Below are positions 7,806 to 12,216 of a stretch of 12,216 nt of DNA, in pieces. Position numbers and translations under genes: made by a program. How positions within the stretch are numbered: position 1 is the stretch's first letter; every line of letters starts with the position of its first letter. This DNA is from Bacteroidota bacterium (GTDB taxonomy: Bacteria; Bacteroidota; Bacteroidia; Bacteroidales; UBA10428): the NCBI GenBank assembly GCA_029268165.1, contig JAJUGM010000052.1, forward strand, positions 1-12,216, given 5' to 3'. The notes beneath the pieces are model-generated. The model saw nothing but the letters and a program-made list of their open reading frames with translations, did not search any database and had not been told where the DNA came from.

Positions 7806-8801
7806 TTATGGAATTGATCTGAAAAACAAATATTTTAGAAGCATTTCTGTTATAAGTAAAAACAAGGCAATGAATGCAAAAAGCCTGTACTCTTCTTTTT
7901 TCCGGCTGAATTCCCTGATGTCAATTTTTGATTTTTCAAGCTGATCAATTTTTGCATAAATCTGTCTTAGCTTTTCATTGTTTGTTGCCCTAAAATAGTT
8001 ACCACCGGTCATATCTGCTATTTTTTGTAAAGTAGCTTCATCTATTTCAACCGGAACATTACGCACGAATATCCTGCCAAATACATCCTGAAACGGATAG
8101 GGTGCCATGCCTTGTTTACCCACTCCTATTGTATATACTCTGATACCAAATGTTTTTGCCAGTTCAGCAGCAGTGAGCGGGTCAATTGAGCCGGAATTAT
8201 TCATGCCATCAGTTAATAAAATAATTACTTTGCTTTTGGCATCACTGTCTTTCAGCCGTTTTACCGCATTTGACAATCCTAAGCCAATTGCAGTGCCATC
8301 TTCAATAATTCCGCTCTTAATATCCTTAAACAGGTTAATGAGCACTGCATGATCGGTAGTAAGCGGACATTGAGTAAAGCTCTCAGCACTAAATACTACC
8401 AGGCCAATGCGGTCGTGTTGCCTACCTGAAATAAACTCTATTGCAATATCTTTGGCAGCTTCAAGTCTGTCGGGCGTAAAATCACGTGCAAGCATGCTAC
8501 CTGAAATATCCAGTGCCAGCATAATATCGATTCCTTCGGTCGTTGTAGTTTCATGTTTATCAGTAGATTGAGGCCTTGCCAACACAATAATAAGAAATAT
8601 GAAAGCTAGTATTCTCATCAGGAAAGGAACATGTCTTAGAAAAACCTTTAATGTTTTGCCGATTTGTGCAATTGTTGAAATATCAGAAAACCGGAGACTG
8701 GCTTTCAATTTGTTATTTGTCAGAACATACCATATTACAATGGGAACAATAGCAAGTAAAAGGAAAAGATATCGTGTATGTGCAAATTCAATAGCGGTCA
8801 T
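7806..8801 (-). CDS. batA: BatA: inner-membrane VWA-domain protein
   Basis: 331 residues. Membrane helices at about 10-27 and 60-75, a VWA domain at about 90-290, and a C-terminal helix at about 306-326. The MIDAS is complete: DISGS at 98-102 (D98, S100, S102), T170 in DGTAIG, and D198 in TDGMN. The pattern VLARPQ just before the VWA domain and the stretch after it (PVEIDEATLQKIADMTGG) are usual for BatA. Family knowledge: BatA and BatB are paralogous partners thought to form a complex with the other Bat proteins. The gene starts 2 bases after the stop of the upstream membrane-protein gene, so translational coupling is likely. It is about 15 residues shorter than BatB here. Confidence 0.93.
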   Translation of the reverse strand: MTAIEFAHTRYLFLLLAIVPIVIWYVLTNNKLKASLRFSDISTIAQIGKTLKVFLRHVPFLMRILAFIFLIIVLARPQSTDKHETTTTEGIDIMLALDISGSMLARDFTPDRLEAAKDIAIEFISGRQHDRIGLVVFSAESFTQCPLTTDHAVLINLFKDIKSGIIEDGTAIGLGLSNAVKRLKDSDAKSKVIILLTDGMNNSGSIDPLTAAELAKTFGIRVYTIGVGKQGMAPYPFQDVFGRIFVRNVPVEIDEATLQKIADMTGGNYFRATNNEKLRQIYAKIDQLEKSKIDIREFSRKKEEYRLFAFIALFLLITEMLLKYLFFRSIP

Positions 8802-8803
8802 AG

Positions 8804-9796
8804 TTAATTTTCAGCTTTTTCTTTTTCACCTTCATTTGGAATAGCAAAATTCATAGATTCTTCATATTGCTGGTGCCGGGTATTTAAAACAAACCGGCAT
8901 GCATTCTCAAACTGTTCGACATTTTCATCAGGCTCGGGGTTAGCCTTTGCAAACTTAACCAGGTCGGCCAGTCGCAATACTGATTTCAACCTGTCATAAT
9001 CCTTATTATTATGGACTGTTTCGCGGATACCTGTCAGAATCTCATCGGATGTTTGTTCAGGTGCAGCAATACCAAATCGTCCCTCGATATAAACTCTCAG
9101 GATATCTGAAATGCCTGAATAGTATTCTTTTACTTTTCCTTGCTGCCATAGTTTTTCAGACTTAAGACGATCAAGCTCCCTTAGGGCAACTACATCAGGT
9201 GGATCAATGGGTTTGGCACGGAAAATAATAGGTTCATTTTGTTTTTTCTTCTTTATTATGTACCAAATCAGTAAGCTTATTATGACCATTCCAAGAAAAA
9301 TCAGTATAAAAGGGTATATTTCTCTAAAGCCTATGGGAACTTTATATATACCTTTTATATCTCTTATTGTATTGGCTGAGTCAACAGGAAAAGAAAGAAC
9401 TAAAAACAAATCCGGTGTTGAGAGGATAGAATCGGTATAATTGTCCGAATGATAAACAAAAACAAGGGGAGGTATAAAAAACATGCCTGTATCAAAGAGA
9501 GTTAACTTAAGAGTCTGCTTTAATAAAATTTTATTATCTTTCAACAAAATAGAATCCAGTTTACCTTTCTCAATGATTTCAATATCAGAGGTAAGTGTAT
9601 CAGTAAATTTTGGGAAAATAACCTGCGATCCACGCGGCTTTTCAATTTCAATATTCATATTTACCAGATCGCCTAACTGAATAATATTTGTATCAAGCCT
9701 GACTCTTACTTTAATGTTTTGTGAATAAGTACAAGTAGGTATAACTGAAATCAACAGATAAACAAACATGAAACCACAATACCTTCTGAACCCCAT
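8804..9796 (-). CDS. Exported single-pass membrane protein preceding BatA (BatD-like / DUF4381-like architecture)
   Basis: 330 residues from the ATG at 9796. Another in-frame ATG at 9862 would overlap the DUF58 gene by 41 bases and place 22 polar residues before the signal sequence; the 9796 start has an SD-like AGAGGA 8 bases before it and opens directly on a signal peptide (1-26, ending TYSQ). Then comes a beta-rich extracytoplasmic domain (about 28-140), one membrane helix (about 162-181), a KKKK stop-transfer stretch, and a cytosolic helical domain (about 200-310) with EYYSGISDILRVYIEGRFG at 224-242 and LADLVKFAKANPEPDE at 276-291. The layout matches the protein usually found between DUF58 and BatA in Bacteroidota operons. 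No enzyme motif is seen. It probably serves as a membrane partner for the VWA proteins. The family name is from memory and should be checked. Confidence 0.82.
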   Translation of the reverse strand: MGFRRYCGFMFVYLLISVIPTCTYSQNIKVRVRLDTNIIQLGDLVNMNIEIEKPRGSQVIFPKFTDTLTSDIEIIEKGKLDSILLKDNKILLKQTLKLTLFDTGMFFIPPLVFVYHSDNYTDSILSTPDLFLVLSFPVDSANTIRDIKGIYKVPIGFREIYPFILIFLGMVIISLLIWYIIKKKKQNEPIIFRAKPIDPPDVVALRELDRLKSEKLWQQGKVKEYYSGISDILRVYIEGRFGIAAPEQTSDEILTGIRETVHNNKDYDRLKSVLRLADLVKFAKANPEPDENVEQFENACRFVLNTRHQQYEESMNFAIPNEGEKEKAEN

Positions 9797-9801
9797 AATA
9801 A

Positions 9802-9810
9802 TCTTCCTCT
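9802..9810 (-). promoter_or_regulatory. SD-like ribosome binding site for the gene preceding batA
   Basis: On the - strand this reads AGAGGAAGA. Its AGAGGA core ends 8 bases before the ATG at 9796. It supports that start over the upstream in-frame ATG at 9862. Most other genes of this operon lack such a site. Confidence 0.6.
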
Positions 9811-9821
9811 GATTTTTAACG

Positions 9822-10688
9822 TTAGTTTCTGTGTTTAAACAAAGCAATGAGTGGTCTGACATAGTCCTGGTCAGTTGAAACGGTAATATAATCGATACCG
9901 GTTTTTTTAAACAACTCCTGCATATCTTCCTCCTTATTCTTCCACGCTTTACGATAGCCTTCCCTTACCAGTCGGTCGGAGCTATCGACCCAGCATTCAG
10001 AATTTGTTTCTGCGTCTTTAAGTTTAATTAATCCCACCGGCGGCAGGTCAGCTTCCCTCTGGTCATAAACCCAGATACACACAAGGTCGTGTTTTTTCTT
10101 GGCAATTCTGACCGCCTCCTCGAAATCATCACTTATAAAATCAGATATAAGGAAGGAAATACTACGACGTTTAATGGCATTAGTAAGATAACGCAAAGGT
10201 TCGGTAAGGTTAGTTTTAAGGCTCTCGGGCTTGAAATCAATTAGTTCCCGGATGATTCTAAGCAGATGAACACGCCCTTTTTTAGGAGGTATAAATTTTT
10301 CAACACGGTCTGAAAAGAGAATTGCACCCACCTTATCATTATTTTTTATTGCAGAAAAGGCCAAAACTGATGCTATTTCAGCCATCATATCTCTTTTAAA
10401 TTGCTGGCGGGTACCAAAATTTCCTGAGCCGCTAACATCAATGAGCAACATAACCGTAAGCTCTCTTTCTTCCTCATATACTTTTATATAAGGGTGATTA
10501 AAACGGGCAGTAACATTCCAGTCAATACTCCTGATGTCATCACCATACTGATATTCCCGCACTTCGCTAAAGATCATTCCCTTACCCTTAAAGGCCGAAT
10601 GATACTGACCTGCAAAAATATGCTGTGTCAGTCCTCTTGTTTTGATTTCAATTTTCCTGACTTTCTTTACTAATTCAGTAGCTTCCAA
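9822..10688 (-). CDS. DUF58 / VWA-like cytosolic protein of MoxR operon
   Basis: 288 residues with no signal peptide or membrane helix, so cytosolic. The N-terminal part has the DUF58 signature: KIEIKTRGL at 12-20, then GDDIRSIDWNVTARF at 49-63. A VWA-like fold follows with a MIDAS-type DVSGS at 84-88 (D84, S86, S88) and a second acidic site in SDF (D183). Length is usual for the family. Family knowledge: DUF58 proteins are encoded next to MoxR ATPases and are presumed their substrate or adaptor. The start is a TTG (10688-10686); it is chosen because the family conserves the KKVRKIEIKTRGL region close to the N-terminus, and because AGGAGG lies 7 bases before it. The stop of the preceding gene is 14 bases upstream. 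Confidence 0.92.
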   Translation of the reverse strand: MEATELVKKVRKIEIKTRGLTQHIFAGQYHSAFKGKGMIFSEVREYQYGDDIRSIDWNVTARFNHPYIKVYEEERELTVMLLIDVSGSGNFGTRQQFKRDMMAEIASVLAFSAIKNNDKVGAILFSDRVEKFIPPKKGRVHLLRIIRELIDFKPESLKTNLTEPLRYLTNAIKRRSISFLISDFISDDFEEAVRIAKKKHDLVCIWVYDQREADLPPVGLIKLKDAETNSECWVDSSDRLVREGYRKAWKNKEEDMQELFKKTGIDYITVSTDQDYVRPLIALFKHRN

Positions 10689-10693
10689 GTTTT

Positions 10694-10701
10694 CCCCTCC
10701 T
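10694..10701 (-). promoter_or_regulatory. Strong Shine-Dalgarno before TTG start of DUF58 gene
   Basis: The - strand reads AGGAGGGG, with AGGAGG separated by 7 bases from the TTG start at 10688. This is a near-ideal SD in an operon whose other genes mostly lack one, and it decides the start of the DUF58 gene. Confidence 0.75.
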
Positions 10702-10702
10702 G

Positions 10703-11113
10703 CTATTTTTTCCTGATACTAACTGTAAAAAACCACTCATTTTCTTCGAGTGTGATAACATAGTCCTGGCCTGAATCAGAATAGTACCAGGTCTTTTCGT
10801 CTTTCTTTTTATATTTCTTATTCAGTTCGGAAATTATATCATTCAGGTTTGAATAGTCTGATATCCAACGCACATAAGTACAATAATTTTTTTCTGACAG
10901 AAAGAAAAGAATTGTTTGCTCAGTGGTTTTATCAACGAATTTTATGTAATTATAGCTCCGGTTGATGGCATTTTTATCAAGCTTGAAAGCAGGTTTGGTT
11001 TCATTCATTAGCCTAATTAACGCATCTTTCTGCATCCCGATATAATTTTGGGCGGCAGAGTTGAGGCAAATCATCACAGCCAGTAATAATGTAATATGTC
11101 GGAGACCAACCAT
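10703..11113 (-). CDS. Small exported protein of unknown function between moxR and DUF58 gene
   Basis: 136 residues; not recognised as a named family. Residues 1-22 form a signal peptide (hydrophobic ITLLLAVMICLNS then AAQ). The mature part of about 114 residues is mixed alpha/beta by eye: an opening NYIGMQKDALIRLM helix, a stretch rich in Tyr and Phe (ILFFLSEKNYCTYVRW), a helix (LNDIISELNKKYKKK) and a final strand pair (DYVITLEENEWFFTVSIRKK). The opening 'xxGM-K-D-helix' resembles SmpA/BLIP-like small periplasmic folds, but this is only a visual analogy. One Cys remains in the mature part. Its ATG shares one base with the moxR stop (TAATG), so its translation is likely coupled to moxR, and the tight spacing suggests a role linked to the MoxR/Bat apparatus. 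Periplasmic location is inferred from the signal peptide. Confidence 0.8.
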   Translation of the reverse strand: MVGLRHITLLLAVMICLNSAAQNYIGMQKDALIRLMNETKPAFKLDKNAINRSYNYIKFVDKTTEQTILFFLSEKNYCTYVRWISDYSNLNDIISELNKKYKKKDEKTWYYSDSGQDYVITLEENEWFFTVSIRKK

Positions 11114-12111
11114 TAAGGAACTTCTATATTATTTAAAATTTCGGTGATAATATCTTCTGAAGTAACATTTTCAGCTTCAGCTTCATAAGTCAGTCCGATG
11201 CGATGCCTGAGGACATCGTGGCACACCGCTCTGACATCTTCGGGGATTACATAACCTCTTCTCCTGATAAATGCGTAAGCTTTAGCAGCCTTGGCCAAAT
11301 TAATACTTGCACGGGGTGATGCTCCGTAATTAATTAAAGCTACAAACTGCGGAAGCTTATACTGGGCAGGAAATCTTGTAGCGAATACGATATCAAGGAT
11401 ATATTGCTCAATTTTTTCGTCCATATAGACTTCTTTCACCACCTTTCGCGCTTTTTCAATATCATCAGGTTTAATAACTGTGCTGGCAACAGGGAACTGC
11501 ATAGCCAGATTTTCACGAACAATATATTTTTCCTCTTCTTTTGAAGGATAAGTAATGACAATTTTTAGCATGAAACGGTCGACCTGGGCTTCGGGCAGCG
11601 GATATGTACCCTCTTGTTCGATTGGATTCTGAGTGGCAAGTACCAAGAATGGTTTTGGTAATTCAAATGTTTGTGAACCAATAGTGACCTGTTTTTCCTG
11701 CATAGCTTCCAGTAATGCACTTTGCACCTTAGCAGGTGAGCGGTTTATTTCGTCAGCTAGAATAAGATTGGCAAATAAAGGGCCTTTGCGCACCTGAAAT
11801 TCTTCTTCTTTCTGGCTGTATATCATGGTACCAATCAGATCGGCCGGCAGCAGGTCAGGTGTAAATTGTATACGGGCAAATTTAGCATCAATAGTATGAG
11901 CAAGGGTGTTAATAGCCAATGTTTTCGCCAAACCAGGGACACCCTCAAGCAATACGTGTCCGTCAGACAATAATGCAACCAACATACTGTCTATCAGATG
12001 TTTTTGCCCAATAATTACTTTTCTGATTTCATTATTAATTAAATCAATAAAAGCGCTTTCGCGTTCAATTCTCTCATTGAGTTCACGAATCTGAATAGCA
12101 ACTTCACTCAT
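11113..12111 (-). CDS. moxR: MoxR-family AAA+ ATPase, first gene of bat operon
   Basis: 332 residues, the usual MoxR length. AAA+ motifs in order: Walker A GVPGLAKT (57-64), PDLLPADLIG (85-94), Walker B LILADEINR (116-124, D120 and E121), the RSPAKVQSALLEAMQE helix (124-139), sensor 1 ATQNP (159-163), EAQVDRF with a candidate arginine finger (174-180), and sensor 2 in GASPRAS (263-269, R267). The C-terminal lid domain is complete. Cytosolic; hydrolyses ATP. Family knowledge: MoxR proteins act as chaperone-like partners of VWA proteins, and here DUF58, BatA and BatB are candidates. The start is well bounded: an in-frame TAA lies 9 bases upstream of the ATG. There is no Shine-Dalgarno; the leader is AT-rich. 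The 105 bases to the window edge hold no gene and presumably lead towards the operon promoter. Confidence 0.95.
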   Translation of the reverse strand: MSEVAIQIRELNERIERESAFIDLINNEIRKVIIGQKHLIDSMLVALLSDGHVLLEGVPGLAKTLAINTLAHTIDAKFARIQFTPDLLPADLIGTMIYSQKEEEFQVRKGPLFANLILADEINRSPAKVQSALLEAMQEKQVTIGSQTFELPKPFLVLATQNPIEQEGTYPLPEAQVDRFMLKIVITYPSKEEEKYIVRENLAMQFPVASTVIKPDDIEKARKVVKEVYMDEKIEQYILDIVFATRFPAQYKLPQFVALINYGASPRASINLAKAAKAYAFIRRRGYVIPEDVRAVCHDVLRHRIGLTYEAEAENVTSEDIITEILNNIEVP

Positions 12112-12216
12112 AATGTTTTAAAAATTTAACTTACTACTTTTGAAGGTAAAAACAAAATCTATTCCATCAGGTTGTTCAAAGAATATGCAAACATGAATAG
12201 TATTTGAAAATCTTTG

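Noticed and set aside
9797..9862. Upstream ATG start at 9862 for the gene preceding batA
   Set aside because: It would overlap the DUF58 gene by 41 bases and add a polar extension before the signal peptide; the 9796 ATG has an SD-like site.
3373..12111. A novel defence or mobile system in the nine-gene run, suggested by the MoxR plus VWA combination
   Set aside because: MoxR-VWA pairs do occur in some defence-like loci, but gene order, TPR and SH3 partners and BatD identify the ordinary chromosomal Bat operon; no nuclease, protease, recombinase or att-like repeat is present.
12153..12180. Candidate Bacteroidota promoter for the operon (- strand TTTG, 15 bases, TAGATTTTG)
   Set aside because: The spacing is shorter than the usual about 19 bases and the -7 element has an extra base relative to TAnnTTTG; in AT-rich sequence this can arise by chance. 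Transcription start mapping would decide.

Overview
The window reads as chromosomal DNA of a Bacteroidota member, most likely an uncultured or marine/anaerobic Bacteroidales-type lineage (taxonomic rank is inference). The evidence is a complete MoxR/Bat gene set in the typical Bacteroidota order, a secreted protein with a C-terminal type IX secretion (T9SS) sorting domain, AT-rich sequence, and mostly no Shine-Dalgarno (SD) sequence before start codons. No tRNA, rRNA, CRISPR array, insertion sequence or phage gene was seen.

Layout. Positions 2-3178 (+) hold the 3' part of a large gene for a T9SS-secreted multidomain surface protein. It is cut by the left window edge: the frame is open from base 2 and already encodes the end of a repeat unit there. 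A hairpin at 3195-3229 has A- and T-tracts on both sides and sits between two converging transcription units. From 12111 down to 3373 (-) lies one tightly packed run of nine genes: moxR AAA+ ATPase, a small exported protein of unknown function, a DUF58/VWA protein, an exported single-pass membrane protein of the BatD-like/DUF4381-like kind, batA, batB, batC, batD and batE. Gaps between neighbours run from a 1-base overlap to 35 bases, so one polycistronic mRNA is likely. The promoter would lie in or beyond 12112-12216, where I see no convincing match.

How the genes fit together. By family knowledge, MoxR ATPases act with VWA (MIDAS) proteins as chaperone-like or assembly machines. Here one MoxR is joined by three VWA proteins (DUF58 protein in the cytosol, BatA and BatB in the inner membrane), two TPR proteins (BatC exported, BatE membrane-anchored with an SH3-like tail) and two proteins with a periplasmic beta domain, one membrane helix and a cytosolic helical domain (BatD and the protein before BatA). 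The operon was named for Bacteroides aerotolerance, but its molecular job is unsettled.

I do not see a clearly undescribed system. The points most worth a second look are: two large insertions, each apparently inside a beta-sandwich domain of the secreted protein; the uncharacterised exported protein between moxR and the DUF58 gene; a strong SD paired with a TTG start on the DUF58 gene; an apparent shared cytosolic domain between BatD and the pre-BatA protein; and the Q/N-rich tail of BatC.
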